Shown: positions 25,286 through 35,025, numbered from the stretch's first letter. The stretch: 64,000 nucleotides of DNA from Methylacidiphilum infernorum V4 (GCF_000019665.1 NC_010794.1:1612001-1676000), one strand, 5' to 3'. Notes: generated from the letters alone by a model not told the origin. A program made the numbers and translations.

Positions 25286-26801
25286 CGTTTTTAGTACTCT
25301 TGGGATAATGAATGCGGGTATGCAATATGGTTTTCAACGAAAAAACAAAACTTTTCTTTATTTCTGTTATTTCTTTCATGCTCAAGGGGCAATCATCGAG
25401 CTGGCGGTCTTGCAACTTTTGGGAGACGATGTCTTCGACCAGTTGTTCGATGTCTTTAAGGGTAGGCCTTTCCAAGCAACGCGAAGCACTTTCTATGGAA
25501 TCGGCAAGCATTAAAATGCCGATCTCTTTCGTTTGCGGCTTGGGACCAGGATATCTAAAACGGGAATCATCAACCTCCAGGAGATCCTCTTCGCCCATGT
25601 TGAGGATCTTCACCCCCTTGCGACAATCTTCAAAATTCTGTAAGGCTTTCCTGTAAAAATAATAGACCAAGGAAGTGCCGTGATGCTGTTGGATGGCATC
25701 AATAATGGGACGTCTTAAGTGATGCTCTAAAGCCAAGTCCACTCCATCCTTGACATGAGAAATAATAATTAGAGAACTCATTTCTGGAGTAAGGCGGAAA
25801 TGGGGATTGTCCGCTCCTTGGTTTTCAACAAAATATTGAGGGTTAATCACCTTTCCAATGTCATGAAAATAAGCCATCACCCGGCAGAGACTGCCGTTTT
25901 CTCCAATTGCATTGGCCGCTGCCTCGGCTAGGTTAGCCACCATTAAGCTGTGATGATAAGTTCCTGGAGCTTCAGTAGCAAGCCTCCGCAGCAGAGGATG
26001 GTTGAGATCGGATAATTCAAGCCATGTAAAATCGGTGTTGAGTTGAAAAATTTCTTCAAGAAGAGGCAAAAGGGTGTTTACAAGCACAGCCGTGAACAAC
26101 CCTATGCCGATACTCAAAAAAGATTGCTGAATAAGCACATCGGTATCCCCTCCGTTGATAATTCCAAAACCCACGGCGCAAACGAGGCTGGTAAGCCCAA
26201 CGGCGATGCCCGCCTTCAAGATATCCCTTCTCTGGCAAATCCTCTGAATAAAATAAACTCCAACTATACCGGAAAGCAGGTTGCTGGCTAAAAGCGGTAT
26301 ACTGGGATTAACAAGTAAAGAAATAAAAACACTCGAAAGCATCACCACGATCACGCCGGCATTGACATTAATCAAGGCGGTAACCAATAGGGGAGCCACG
26401 GCGGTTGAGACATAAAAATAAATAGCCCTGGATTCTAGCCCCGGCTGGCGAATAGACCATACATAGACAGACTTGGCTATCAACAAGTTGATGGCTATTA
26501 CGGCAAAAACCAAGAGGAGCTTGGAATTGCTGTAGAAAATCCGGGGCAGGCTCAAATTCAAAACCATGGCCGCACAACTTGTCAGTATCAAGGAAAGGAA
26601 AACCAGGGAATAGGTCACATGACCCGTCGCGAAAAGTCCTAGGACGATACAAAAAAAGATAAAAAAGAGAAAGATGGCTAGACGAATCGGTTCGTTAGTT
26701 TCAAGTTTGCTTTCCCACTTGGGGATAACAAATATTCTTCTTTTCCGATCCGCCTGCCCTTTTTGAAACTTCGCTAACAGATGCTCAAACAAAGGCTTCA
26801 T
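25185..26801 (-). CDS. pgpH: 7TM-HD phosphodiesterase (PgpH-like)
   Basis: An integral membrane HD-domain protein; the family hydrolyses cyclic di-AMP in Firmicutes. About seven hydrophobic segments span residues 40-245. The cytosolic HD domain follows: APGTYHHSLMVANLAEAA, YFHDIGK (His-Asp metal pair), HVKDGVDLALEH and QQHHGTSLVYYFY. At 538 residues it lacks the large extracellular 7TMR-HDED region found in Bacillus-type PgpH. It overlaps phoH by 4 bases and ybeY by about 100. Whether this organism makes c-di-AMP cannot be judged from the window. Confidence 0.9.
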   Translation of the reverse strand: MKPLFEHLLAKFQKGQADRKRRIFVIPKWESKLETNEPIRLAIFLFFIFFCIVLGLFATGHVTYSLVFLSLILTSCAAMVLNLSLPRIFYSNSKLLLVFAVIAINLLIAKSVYVWSIRQPGLESRAIYFYVSTAVAPLLVTALINVNAGVIVVMLSSVFISLLVNPSIPLLASNLLSGIVGVYFIQRICQRRDILKAGIAVGLTSLVCAVGFGIINGGDTDVLIQQSFLSIGIGLFTAVLVNTLLPLLEEIFQLNTDFTWLELSDLNHPLLRRLATEAPGTYHHSLMVANLAEAAANAIGENGSLCRVMAYFHDIGKVINPQYFVENQGADNPHFRLTPEMSSLIIISHVKDGVDLALEHHLRRPIIDAIQQHHGTSLVYYFYRKALQNFEDCRKGVKILNMGEEDLLEVDDSRFRYPGPKPQTKEIGILMLADSIESASRCLERPTLKDIEQLVEDIVSQKLQDRQLDDCPLSMKEITEIKKSFVFSLKTILHTRIHYPKSTKNVEKSSSDPEPAERGAVALIRSKEGMEMGSGVNC

Positions 26802-27769
26802 AAATTATTTTTCCCACTGGCCCTATGTATCCTATAGGCTTCCACAATATCCTTGACAAGCTTGTGCCTAACAACATCTTTTTCACCAAACTCGCAAAAA
26901 CATATACCTGATACGGATTTCAATGCGCTTATCGCCTCAAAAAGCCCAGAATTTCTATGCTTTGGAAGATCTACCTGCGTAGGATCTCCCGTCACCACGC
27001 AACGGGATCTCTGCCCCAGGCGGGTTAGGAACATAAGCATCTGTTCGGTGGTTGTATTTTGGGCTTCATCAAGAATAATGAAACTGCCACTTAATGTCCG
27101 CCCTCGCATAAAGGCCAAGGGAGCCAATTCAATGACCCCCTTGTCAACCATTTTCTTTAACTCTTCGGCATCGAGCATTTCCTCTAAAGCATCGTAGAGG
27201 GGGCGTAAATAAGGGAAAATTTTATCCTCAAGTTCGCCCGGAAGAAATCCAAGTGCCTCTCCCGCCTCTACAGCAGGACGCGTCAAAATGATTTTTTTGA
27301 TTTCTTCAGCTCGAAATGCCGCCAAAGCAGCAGCCACTGCAAGAAATGTTTTCCCCGTACCTGCTGGACCTAATCCAAAAACAAGTTCGTGTTCTTTTAT
27401 AGCCTGGATATACCTTTTCTGGTTCAAAGTTCTTGGGACTACTGGAGGTTTTTTAGAAGATGTTTCAAGTTTTGCTCTCTGGAAATCACTCAAAACGACC
27501 CCATTTTCTTTTTCAACAAATTCCATGGCGCTATGAATATCCTTTTTAGCAATTTCTAACCCCTGATCGAGGGCGTCCTGCAACTGGTCAAATACTCTTT
27601 TGGTTTTCAGGACATTCTCTGGAGCACCGTCAATACGTACCCATCCATCCCTGGTTGTAACCTTTACCCCAAAGCGTTCTTCCAAGATACGCACATTTTT
27701 TATTTCATTGGCAAAAAGTTCATGCACTAATCGACCATTCTCAAAAGAAATAATTTCTGAATGCATCAT
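26798..27769 (-). CDS. phoH: PhoH-like ATPase (YbeZ)
   Basis: An NTPase associated with YbeY and rRNA processing, possibly an RNA helicase. A KH-like N-terminal part (to ~110) precedes the PhoH domain: GPAGTGKTFLA (Walker A) near residue 139, RPAVEAGEALGFLPGE, then FIILDEAQN (Walker B) near 235 and VVTGDPTQVDLP near 260. It has 323 residues, normal length. The tandem ATGs at 27769 and 27766 leave two possible starts. It is the first gene of the phoH-pgpH-ybeY-recO operon, an arrangement widespread in bacteria. Confidence 0.94.
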   Translation of the reverse strand: MMHSEIISFENGRLVHELFANEIKNVRILEERFGVKVTTRDGWVRIDGAPENVLKTKRVFDQLQDALDQGLEIAKKDIHSAMEFVEKENGVVLSDFQRAKLETSSKKPPVVPRTLNQKRYIQAIKEHELVFGLGPAGTGKTFLAVAAALAAFRAEEIKKIILTRPAVEAGEALGFLPGELEDKIFPYLRPLYDALEEMLDAEELKKMVDKGVIELAPLAFMRGRTLSGSFIILDEAQNTTTEQMLMFLTRLGQRSRCVVTGDPTQVDLPKHRNSGLFEAISALKSVSGICFCEFGEKDVVRHKLVKDIVEAYRIHRASGKNNL

Positions 27770-28149
27770 GGGTTAAGTTGGAAAGAAAAGAAATTTAGCA
27801 GGGAAGACCTATCCTTAGACCGCTTACAGGGATTTCCAACGAAGGAGTTTAAATAGAATAAAAAAAGGAAGAAAATCAAGCTTCTTAAATCCGAAAATAT
27901 AAAAAATAGAGTGGGAAAGATCCAAAAAAGAACGGAAACAGTTTTATAAAAAAAATTCTTCCAACCTATCATGAAAATTTATTAATCAAGATCTACCTCA
28001 AGAAAATAACCTTTTTAATCTTCTTTTTTTAAGCAATATCATTTTTTAAAACTGAAGTCAAATGTCAAAATAAAAGTTTTACAACCTAAAAAAACTTCTT
28101 CACAGATTCTCGTTGAATTAGGCAGCAGCCCTTATTTTAAACAAAACCG
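27770..28149. other. AT-rich divergent region, phoH / glgA
   Basis: About 380 bases, strongly A/T-rich, between two divergent genes. A 68-codon hydrophobic frame at 27766-27972 (-) overlaps the phoH start by 4 bases. Its composition is what A/T-rich DNA gives by chance, so I do not call it. Promoters for both genes must be here. I see no repeat. Confidence 0.5.
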
Positions 28150-29601
28150 GTGAATATCCTTTTTATATCCACTGAACTCAGTCCCTATGCTAAGACAGGA
28201 GGGCTTGGAGATGCTGTAGCCTCTCTATTAAAGGCCTTACAGGCTAAGGGCTATAGCGTCGGCTGTGTTTTACCCCTTTATAGATCCCTAATGGACCGGT
28301 TCAAAGCGATGAAAAAAAACGGTTTGCTCTTAAAAATCCACTTTGGAGGGAAAATTGTCCCGGTCCAAGTTATTCAAACTCAAACCGATACCGGATTCCC
28401 CTTGTTTCTGCTCCGTAGCGATGCTTTTTTTAACAGGGATTTCATTTATGGACCTCCGGGAAAGGAATACGCGGATAATTTTCAGAGATTTGTTTTCTTT
28501 TCAAAAGCCGCATTAGAACTTGCCCAATGGATCAAACCCTTGCCTAAAATTCTCCACGTTCACGACTGGCCCACCGCCCTTGTGCCTCTTTTTGTAAGGC
28601 ATCTTGGACTGCCTTTTCATACCGTTTTGACCATTCACAATTTGTCTTACCAAGGCATTTTTGAAAGCCACTTATTTGGACTTACCGGCTTGCCGTCGAT
28701 CTACTTTTCCTTGCACGGGTTGGAATTCTTTGGAAAAATCAATCTTCTTAAAGGGGGAATTATCTTTTCAGATTGGTTGACTACGGTCAGTCCAAGCTAT
28801 GCTTTGGAAATTCAAAATCCAGGCTACGGATGCGGGCTCGAAGGAGTCATCAAGCAAAGAGCTTACAAGTTAACGGGAATTCTCAATGGGGTAGATTATA
28901 GCCTGTGGAATCCGAAAACAGATCCTTATATCGTTCAGAACTATTCCCTGTTCAATTTAAAAGGAAAAGAAACATGCAAGGAAAGCCTGCTGAAGACTTT
29001 TTTTCTTAGTTTTGACGATAAGCCCCTGTTTTGTACTCTTTCCCGGTTCATTGAACAAAAAGGCTTTGAGCTGATTATCCCATTAATAAGAGAATTGGTT
29101 TTTAACGGCTGTCGCTTCATTTTTTTTGGCGAAGGCTCTTCGAGAATTGAAAAACTCCTTCTTGAGGCTTCAAGCAATTATCCCACTCATGTGGCAACAA
29201 AAATAGGTTTTGATGAGATCCTAGCTCACCAGATTGTAGCTGGAGCCGATTTTCTTCTCATGCCTTCTTTGTTCGAACCTTGCGGCTTGAGCCATCTTTA
29301 CGGGATGAAATACGCTACCCTTCCCATTGCGAGAAAAACAGGAGGCCTAGCGGATACCATTGACGGTTGGGACGAGCAGAAACATCGGGGAACAGGGATT
29401 CTTTTCGATGATCCTACTCCCGCAGCACTTTTGAAGGCTATAAAAAAAGCTCTCCATATCTTTCAAAATAAAAGCTTGCTCTCCTCCATGAGAAAAGAGG
29501 CGATGAAAAAAGATTTCAGTTGGCAAAAATGCTTATCCTCTTACGAAAAAATTTACCGCCGATTTGACGTTTCCCATTCCCTTCCTCTCTATTCGCACTG
29601 A
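28150..29601 (+). CDS. glgA: glycogen (starch) synthase
   Basis: Transfers glucose from ADP-glucose to a growing alpha-1,4-glucan (GT5 family) for storage polysaccharide. KTGGLGD at residues 15-21 is the ADP-glucose-binding motif. HVHDWPTALVP, TIHNLSYQG, NGVDYSLWNP and the C-terminal MPSLFEPCGLSHLYGMKY and RKTGGLADT complete the GT-B fold. It has 483 residues, normal length. GTG 28150 is the start. It stands alone and ends 9 bases from the convergent FMN reductase gene. Confidence 0.95.
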   Translation: MNILFISTELSPYAKTGGLGDAVASLLKALQAKGYSVGCVLPLYRSLMDRFKAMKKNGLLLKIHFGGKIVPVQVIQTQTDTGFPLFLLRSDAFFNRDFIYGPPGKEYADNFQRFVFFSKAALELAQWIKPLPKILHVHDWPTALVPLFVRHLGLPFHTVLTIHNLSYQGIFESHLFGLTGLPSIYFSLHGLEFFGKINLLKGGIIFSDWLTTVSPSYALEIQNPGYGCGLEGVIKQRAYKLTGILNGVDYSLWNPKTDPYIVQNYSLFNLKGKETCKESLLKTFFLSFDDKPLFCTLSRFIEQKGFELIIPLIRELVFNGCRFIFFGEGSSRIEKLLLEASSNYPTHVATKIGFDEILAHQIVAGADFLLMPSLFEPCGLSHLYGMKYATLPIARKTGGLADTIDGWDEQKHRGTGILFDDPTPAALLKAIKKALHIFQNKSLLSSMRKEAMKKDFSWQKCLSSYEKIYRRFDVSHSLPLYSH

Positions 29602-29610
29602 AAGAAGAAC

Positions 29611-30150
29611 TCAAGGAGAACTTTTCTTCACAAATTCCAAAAACCCCGTGGCTTGTTCCAGCATTTTCTTTTGGATGTTTTCTTGTTCAATAGCGCATTT
29701 CCCCTCAAGGAGCTCGTCTATTTTAGCTAAATATAAAGGGAAAGGATAAATGAACGCTCTCCTATAAAAGAGAATAGCTTCAAGATGCGTCGATGCCCTC
29801 AAAGCCCCAGACGATCCTCGGGCTACTCCAACAAGGCAAACAGGTTTTCTTGCCAATGATTCCGGATGGGGCAGTATATCGATATAGTGCTTTAAGGAGC
29901 CCGGAATACTCCCGTTATATTCTGGATAGACGATAACTAGACCCTTGCAATCGACCGTTCGTCTCACCATGGGAAGAATTGAAAGGGGAAGTTTTTTAAA
30001 AACCGTGCCCGCCCATGCCTCTTTCGGTAGTGCTCCCAAATCGATCACATTTATTTTCTGATCAAGCTTGGAATACAGGCGCACAAGTTGAGCAGCTACA
30101 AGCCTACTTTTACTCCCCACCCTGTTTGTTCCTATCAATACCCCGATCAT
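29611..30150 (-). CDS. NADPH-dependent FMN reductase family protein
   Basis: A 179-residue flavodoxin-like protein. GTNRVGSKS near residue 7 is the phosphate-binding start of the family, and PEYNGSIPGSLKHYID near 76 is its flavin/NADPH signature. Such proteins reduce FMN, quinones or azo compounds. The exact substrate is not predictable. It is a single gene, convergent with glgA and divergent from alanine dehydrogenase. Confidence 0.85.
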   Translation of the reverse strand: MIGVLIGTNRVGSKSRLVAAQLVRLYSKLDQKINVIDLGALPKEAWAGTVFKKLPLSILPMVRRTVDCKGLVIVYPEYNGSIPGSLKHYIDILPHPESLARKPVCLVGVARGSSGALRASTHLEAILFYRRAFIYPFPLYLAKIDELLEGKCAIEQENIQKKMLEQATGFLEFVKKSSP

Positions 30151-30308
30151 AAGACTCCATAAAAATCTGTTTGAAGCTTGTTTCTAAACGTTATACGGTA
30201 TGCCCTTTCTGGCTATGACAAAACTGTTTATTGAAATTCCTTCTTTTTAAAGATCATTACTATAAAGGTAAAAGTATAGCGGTATTTTTTATTTTCGGAG
30301 CAATTAAA

Positions 30309-31415
30309 ATGCGTATTGGAATACCTAAAGAAATTAAAAAAGGAGAAAATAGGGTCTCTCTTATCCCTTCAGGGGCAAGACGCCTAGTCGAATCTGGACA
30401 CTCTGTATACGTAGAAAAGAATGCCGGAGAGGGCAGCGGTTTTAGCAATGAAGATTACGCTAAAGCTGGAGCTTTCATTGTATCCGCAGAAGAAGCATGG
30501 AATTGCGACTTGATCGTTAAAGTTAAAGAGCCCCAACCGTCAGAATATCGATACCTTAAGAAAAACTTACTGCTCTTTGCTTTCTTGCATCTCGCTGCCA
30601 ACCGTGAACTGACTGCGGTGCTCCTTGAACGGGAAGTCATCTCCTTTGCTTACGAAACTCTCAGGCTTTCTGACGGCAGTTTACCCCTTCTCATCCCGAT
30701 GAGCGAAATTGCCGGCAGAGTCGCTATCCAGCACGGGGCAAGGATACTTGAAAAAAATCAGGGAGGCATAGGGATTCTTCTAGGCGGTGTACCCGGAGTA
30801 GAACCCGCGCGGGTGGCTATTGTAGGTGGAGGAACAGTAGGGACCAATGCCATGAAGATGGCCTTGGGACTAGGAGCAGAAATCACAGTGTTCGATTGCG
30901 ACCTAAAGAAACTACGCTACCTTGATGACCTTCTCGGAGGAAGAATCAAGACGGTCATGGCCAACCCCTATGCCATTGAAGAAAGGATACAATCCTTTGA
31001 TCTTTTAATAGGGGCTGTCCTCAATCCCGGGGCCAAGTCTCCCAAGGTGATCACAAAGCAGATGATTCAAAAAATGAAGCCCGGAAGCGCCGTCATGGAT
31101 ATATCCATTGACCAAGGGGGATGTATCGAAACGATCGATAATCCCACTACTCTTGATAATCCAACTTTCATCAAAGATGGAGTTATCCATTACGCGGTGG
31201 CCAACATCCCGGCAAGCGTTCCGAAAACGGCAACAGCCGCCTTAACAAACGCCACTTTCTACTGGATTGACCTCCTGGCCAATCATGGAGTCGAAGCGGT
31301 GCAATTCAACCCTTCAATCAAAACGGCTATTAATACGATATATGGAGAACTGACCTGTCGCGCTGTGGCCGAGGCCTTTGGAATACCTTGGAGCCCAATA
31401 GAAAAATTTTTGTAA
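30309..31415 (+). CDS. ald: alanine dehydrogenase
   Basis: Reversibly aminates pyruvate to alanine with NADH, an ammonium entry route. ATG 30309 has GGAG 8 bases upstream and gives 368 residues with the canonical start MRIGIPKEIK. The longer open frame upstream is spurious. R15, K73 (KVKEP) and H94 (FLHLAANRELT) match the active site. The NAD fold has GGGTVGTNAMKMALGLGAE. The DQGGC and NIPASVPKTAT phrases are typical. In methanotrophs lacking strong GS/GOGAT control, Ald is often the ammonium-assimilation enzyme under high ammonium. Confidence 0.96.
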   Translation: MRIGIPKEIKKGENRVSLIPSGARRLVESGHSVYVEKNAGEGSGFSNEDYAKAGAFIVSAEEAWNCDLIVKVKEPQPSEYRYLKKNLLLFAFLHLAANRELTAVLLEREVISFAYETLRLSDGSLPLLIPMSEIAGRVAIQHGARILEKNQGGIGILLGGVPGVEPARVAIVGGGTVGTNAMKMALGLGAEITVFDCDLKKLRYLDDLLGGRIKTVMANPYAIEERIQSFDLLIGAVLNPGAKSPKVITKQMIQKMKPGSAVMDISIDQGGCIETIDNPTTLDNPTFIKDGVIHYAVANIPASVPKTATAALTNATFYWIDLLANHGVEAVQFNPSIKTAINTIYGELTCRAVAEAFGIPWSPIEKFL

Positions 31416-31427
31416 AAATACCTTTTT

Positions 31428-32093
31428 TTAGCGCATGTAATTCCACTCAAAGCTTTTATATTTCTTTTCTTCCAGCTCTACCGCTCGACCCCACACCTCC
31501 GGACTAATATTCTCTTTAAGAAAATCCACCTGAAAGGTCTCCAGAAAGCCTTCGATAACCGCTCCAACCATCTCTTTGAAACAGACTCCCCTTGGAATGG
31601 CAATACTTCCTTGGTGGAGTAATCCGTGACGATTTCTTCTCTGCGCTGCACCGGCAATTTTCCTGTTTTCCCACATCAGGTCGTATTTGACCGGTTTCAG
31701 AAAACAAAAGCTTCCCTCCTGTTTTTTTTCATCTTCATAAAATTCAGTTTTTAAGCCTAAGCGGCCGATCCCTCTTTCTAGAGCCTTATGAATGGTGTAA
31801 TAAGATTCTCGGGCGGCAAGGCGCACAAGAGAATGATTCTTGGGGAAAACCAAGGTATAGGTACAATCCTCTCCATGATAAACAGCCCCTCCTCCCGTGT
31901 AGCGGCGCACGAATTTCGAACCCTGGGGAATTTCTTTCCATTTTTGAAAGTAACCGATAGAGATCATCGGCTCAGAAAACCTATAAATTCTCAATAAAGG
32001 ATGGGAAACCCAACCTAGATAAGCTTCATCCAGAGCCATGTTTAGTTCCCCGTTAAACGGTCCTTCAAGCACTAAACTCCAAGTTTGCATCAA
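31428..32093 (-). CDS. lipoate-protein ligase A family protein (LplA/LipM-like)
   Basis: A biotin/lipoate ligase-fold enzyme that attaches lipoate, or moves octanoate, to E2 and GcvH domains. RRYTGGGAVYHGEDCTYTL near residue 66 is the lipoyl-binding loop, and KYDLMWENRKIAGAAQRR near 135-155 contains the invariant Lys. HQGSIAI follows. At 221 residues it is shorter than E. coli LplA and lacks its C-terminal accessory domain. It could therefore be an octanoyl transferase (LipM/LipL type) rather than a ligase. It ends 12 bases from the convergent ald gene. Confidence 0.82.
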   Translation of the reverse strand: MMQTWSLVLEGPFNGELNMALDEAYLGWVSHPLLRIYRFSEPMISIGYFQKWKEIPQGSKFVRRYTGGGAVYHGEDCTYTLVFPKNHSLVRLAARESYYTIHKALERGIGRLGLKTEFYEDEKKQEGSFCFLKPVKYDLMWENRKIAGAAQRRNRHGLLHQGSIAIPRGVCFKEMVGAVIEGFLETFQVDFLKENISPEVWGRAVELEEKKYKSFEWNYMR

Positions 32094-32112
32094 CTGTTTA
32101 TCCCGATTCCCC

Positions 32113-33066
32113 TTAATCTTTCCCGTGAATAATCTTCTCTAAAAGTCCCGTCTCCTTCCTAGGAGCGTTAAATTTCTTCTCTAAAAAATCGATGGAAATA
32201 TGCCAAGCCGCTTCAGCATTCGTCGGATCATAATTGGAGTTGGATGGATCCGCAAATCCATCCTGGGCATCAAAACTATAAAAAACGAGGGGTTTTTTTT
32301 CTTCCTCAAGCCTATTGACAAAATGGATGATTTTTTCCTTGGAAATCGACTTATCCTTTTCGGCATAAAAATAGCAAAGAGGAACTTTGAGCTTGAAAAG
32401 TTTTTTCTTTTCAAAATCCACCTCTCCGTAATAGATAATGGCTGCTTCTATGCCCTTGATGTTGAGGGCCGCCTCAAAGGTATATTCTCCTCCTCTATCC
32501 CATCCTACAATCCCCACCTTGTCCGTATGAAACCTTGGACTTTCGTGGAGAAAACGGACGGCGGCCGATATTACTCCCAGGGCGGAATCTTCCCTGACGA
32601 ACCGGGTTAGATCGGCAGCATAGGAACTGTCTTTAGGAACAATCCCGTTAAAAAGGTCCACGGCCAAAGCTACATATCCTTCCTTGGAAAAGCGATCGGC
32701 CAAAAATTTTATGCCTCGATTCATTCCCCATTTGCCGGGGACGAGAACAACGCCCCCTTTCGGTTCTTGGTCAGGAATCGAAAGATACCCCACATCGTCT
32801 GCACCGAAATCCGTCAACTTGACTAATGCTCCACGCAAAACAGGTTCAGCCGGCTGAACAGAGGGATTTCCCTTTTCTTCAACAGAACCAATAGGGGCGG
32901 CTTGCAGAGAATTCGGATCTTTTTCTAAGTTATTCTCGGCTAAAGAATTTTGAACAGGTAATAATAAATAAAATCCAAGAAAAAAACAGGCACTGAAAGC
33001 TCCTTTTCTTTTCTTTCCAACCATCCCCTTTTGATAAACAGCTTTGAAGAAAGAAAAGTGTTCCAT
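32113..33066 (-). CDS. exported dienelactone-hydrolase-like protein without catalytic triad
   Basis: An alpha/beta-hydrolase of the dienelactone hydrolase family with an N-terminal signal peptide (residues ~20-43, ending NSLAEN), a proline-rich linker and then the fold from ~residue 80. The usual Cys of the nucleophile elbow is D190 (GWDRGG). The usual active-site His is D269 (AQDGF where GHGF is common). The Glu of the HEIFGLN loop is Gly in PGKWGMN. Only D238 of the triad remains. The last ~30 residues keep the family YDPxxAxxAW phrase. It looks like a secreted non-catalytic homologue. ATG 33024 is an alternative start. Confidence 0.8.
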   Translation of the reverse strand: MEHFSFFKAVYQKGMVGKKRKGAFSACFFLGFYLLLPVQNSLAENNLEKDPNSLQAAPIGSVEEKGNPSVQPAEPVLRGALVKLTDFGADDVGYLSIPDQEPKGGVVLVPGKWGMNRGIKFLADRFSKEGYVALAVDLFNGIVPKDSSYAADLTRFVREDSALGVISAAVRFLHESPRFHTDKVGIVGWDRGGEYTFEAALNIKGIEAAIIYYGEVDFEKKKLFKLKVPLCYFYAEKDKSISKEKIIHFVNRLEEEKKPLVFYSFDAQDGFADPSNSNYDPTNAEAAWHISIDFLEKKFNAPRKETGLLEKIIHGKD

Positions 33067-33139
33067 CGAAAGTGCCGGGTTAAAAGATTAGAGGGATCAA
33101 ACAAATAAGCATTCTTTTGATTTCTTGGCTACTGGGCGG

Positions 33140-34396
33140 TTAGGGGAATACCCCTCGCATCTCCTTCGCCTCGGCCACCTTTTTAATCCCTAAAGAGAGG
33201 GCGGCCATTCGGGTAGATACTTTATTTTCGTGGGAAAATTGCATGATGGAATTTAACGCTCCAGATAAAATACGGCAAAGGGCATTCAACACCTCGGCTT
33301 CCGACCAAAAATAACTCTGCATATCTTGAACCCATTCGAAGTAGCTCACAATGACTCCTCCTGAATTACATAAAATATCGGGGATGATAAATATCTCTTT
33401 TCTTTCTTCAAGTATACGATCAGCTTCCGGGGTCGTAGGACCGTTTGCTCCTTCAGCAAGAATACGGCACCGCAATTTTTCAGCTACAACTTCATTAATC
33501 ACTCTTTCCTTTGCTGCAGGAATCAATACATCACAATGCTGGCAAAGAAGTTCAACCCCATCCATTTCATCGGCTTCGGGAAAACCTGCTAATCTTCCCG
33601 TTTTTTCTTTGTACTCGAGAAGCCGGAAGTAATTGATTCCCTTGGGATTATAAAGAGCTGCAGAGGCGTCGGAAACACCTACCAGGATGGCTCCATCTTT
33701 TACAAGTTGGCATGCGCTTACGCTTCCCACGTTGCCAAAACCCTGGATGATAATCCGCAAGGGACCGGGTAGCTTTAATAATCCAGTTATCTTTTTTACC
33801 AGAAAAGCTACACCTTTACCCGTAGCTTCTTTCCTTCCCAGGGTCCCCCCAATAGTCACCGGTTTTCCTGTGACAACACCAGGTACAGGATAACCGACTT
33901 GCATGGAATAAGTGTCCATCATCCAAGCCATGATCTGTTCATCGGTTCCTATGTCGGGCGCAGGGATGTCTTTCTGAGGGCCGATAAAAGGAATCAATTC
34001 TTGGGTATATCTTCGGGTCAATCCTTCGAGTTCCTTTTTACTCATTTCAGCGGGTTGACAACATACCCCTCCTTTGGCTCCTCCAAATGGCAATCCCACC
34101 AAAGCACATTTCCAACTCATCCACATAGCCAAGGCCGATATTTCTCCCAGCGTTACGTCAGGATCAAACCGGATTCCCCCCTTAGTCGGCCCTAAAGCAA
34201 GATGATGTTGAACCCGATAGCCCGAAAACATCCGTACTTTTCCATTATCCATTTTTACGGGAAAGGTTACAGACAGGGATCTTTGAGGCCATTTAATGAT
34301 TGCTTGGGTTTTTTCGGGAAGGTTCAAAAACTGGGCAACTCTATCGAATTGTTTACAAGCCATCGAAAAGGTAGGATCGGAAAGGAGGAACTCCAT
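33140..34396 (-). CDS. gdhA: glutamate dehydrogenase (Glu/Leu/Phe/Val family)
   Basis: Interconverts glutamate with 2-oxoglutarate and ammonium. It has GGIRFDPDVTLGEISALAMWM and MSWKCALVGLPFGGAKGGV, with the substrate and catalytic Lys residues. PAPDIGT carries the catalytic Asp. The Rossmann domain has IQGFGNVGSVSA, and EGANGPTTPEAD comes late. At 418 residues it is the hexameric short type. Which cofactor it uses cannot be settled by eye. It is followed by trpG after 22 bases on the other side of its start, without obvious coupling. With ald it gives two ammonium-handling dehydrogenases in this region. Confidence 0.94.
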   Translation of the reverse strand: MEFLLSDPTFSMACKQFDRVAQFLNLPEKTQAIIKWPQRSLSVTFPVKMDNGKVRMFSGYRVQHHLALGPTKGGIRFDPDVTLGEISALAMWMSWKCALVGLPFGGAKGGVCCQPAEMSKKELEGLTRRYTQELIPFIGPQKDIPAPDIGTDEQIMAWMMDTYSMQVGYPVPGVVTGKPVTIGGTLGRKEATGKGVAFLVKKITGLLKLPGPLRIIIQGFGNVGSVSACQLVKDGAILVGVSDASAALYNPKGINYFRLLEYKEKTGRLAGFPEADEMDGVELLCQHCDVLIPAAKERVINEVVAEKLRCRILAEGANGPTTPEADRILEERKEIFIIPDILCNSGGVIVSYFEWVQDMQSYFWSEAEVLNALCRILSGALNSIMQFSHENKVSTRMAALSLGIKKVAEAKEMRGVFP

Positions 34397-34417
34397 GGAT
34401 TTACGGGGTTAAAAAAA

Positions 34418-34996
34418 TTAAAAACGTGGTTGTTTAATAGAAAGAAAATTTTTTAAAAGCCTCTTGCCTTCCTTGGTCAATATCGATTCAGGATGAAACT
34501 GCACCCCAAAAACGGGATTCTTTTCATGGGCCAGCCCCATAACCTCCTCTTCCTTGGTCCAAGCTGTAATTTTAAGACACGAAGGAATGCTTTCCTTCTC
34601 GACGATCAATGAATGGTATCTTGTGGCTTCAAAAGGGCAAGGCAAATCCGAGAAAAGATCTTCTCCATTGTGATAGATAAAAGAAGTTTTTCCATGCATG
34701 AGCCTTTTTGCCCTAACGACTTTTGCGCCATAAACTTGGCCTATACATTGATGTCCAAGGCAAACGCCGAGAATAGGCACAGAGGGGCCTAATCGCCGGA
34801 TCAATTCACAAGATATACCGGCATCAGCCGGTCCTTTAGGTCCTGGAGATATAACGATATAATCGGGTGAAAGCCGAGCCACTTCATCGACCCCGATCTG
34901 ATCGTTTCTAAAAACGGTTGGTTCTATTCCAAGCTCCCCAAAATACTGAACAAGGTTATAAGTAAAAGAATCGTAGTTATCGATGACAAGAAGCAT
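34418..34996 (-). CDS. trpG: anthranilate synthase component II (glutamine amidotransferase)
   Basis: Supplies ammonia from glutamine to TrpE. A class I amidotransferase: [15 protein letters not shown] at the start, [12 protein letters not shown], the nucleophilic Cys in GVCLGHQ near residue 80, and HPESILT with the His-Glu pair near 170. It has 192 residues. It lies 29 bases downstream of trpE, in the same operon. The protein may also serve p-aminobenzoate synthesis as PabA, as in many bacteria with one such gene. Confidence 0.93.
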   Translation of the reverse strand: MLLVIDNYDSFTYNLVQYFGELGIEPTVFRNDQIGVDEVARLSPDYIVISPGPKGPADAGISCELIRRLGPSVPILGVCLGHQCIGQVYGAKVVRAKRLMHGKTSFIYHNGEDLFSDLPCPFEATRYHSLIVEKESIPSCLKITAWTKEEEVMGLAHEKNPVFGVQFHPESILTKEGKRLLKNFLSIKQPRF

Positions 34997-35025
34997 AAAA
35001 GAGCAGGGCTTCGCAAAAAATTACC

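Noticed and set aside
27766-27972. 68-codon hydrophobic frame upstream of phoH
   Set aside because: It consists of Phe/Leu/Ile-rich codons expected from A/T-rich DNA, with no ribosome site or family likeness, despite a 4-base overlap with phoH.
30231-30308. 26-residue N-terminal extension of alanine dehydrogenase
   Set aside because: ATG 30309 has a well-spaced GGAG and gives the canonical family start.
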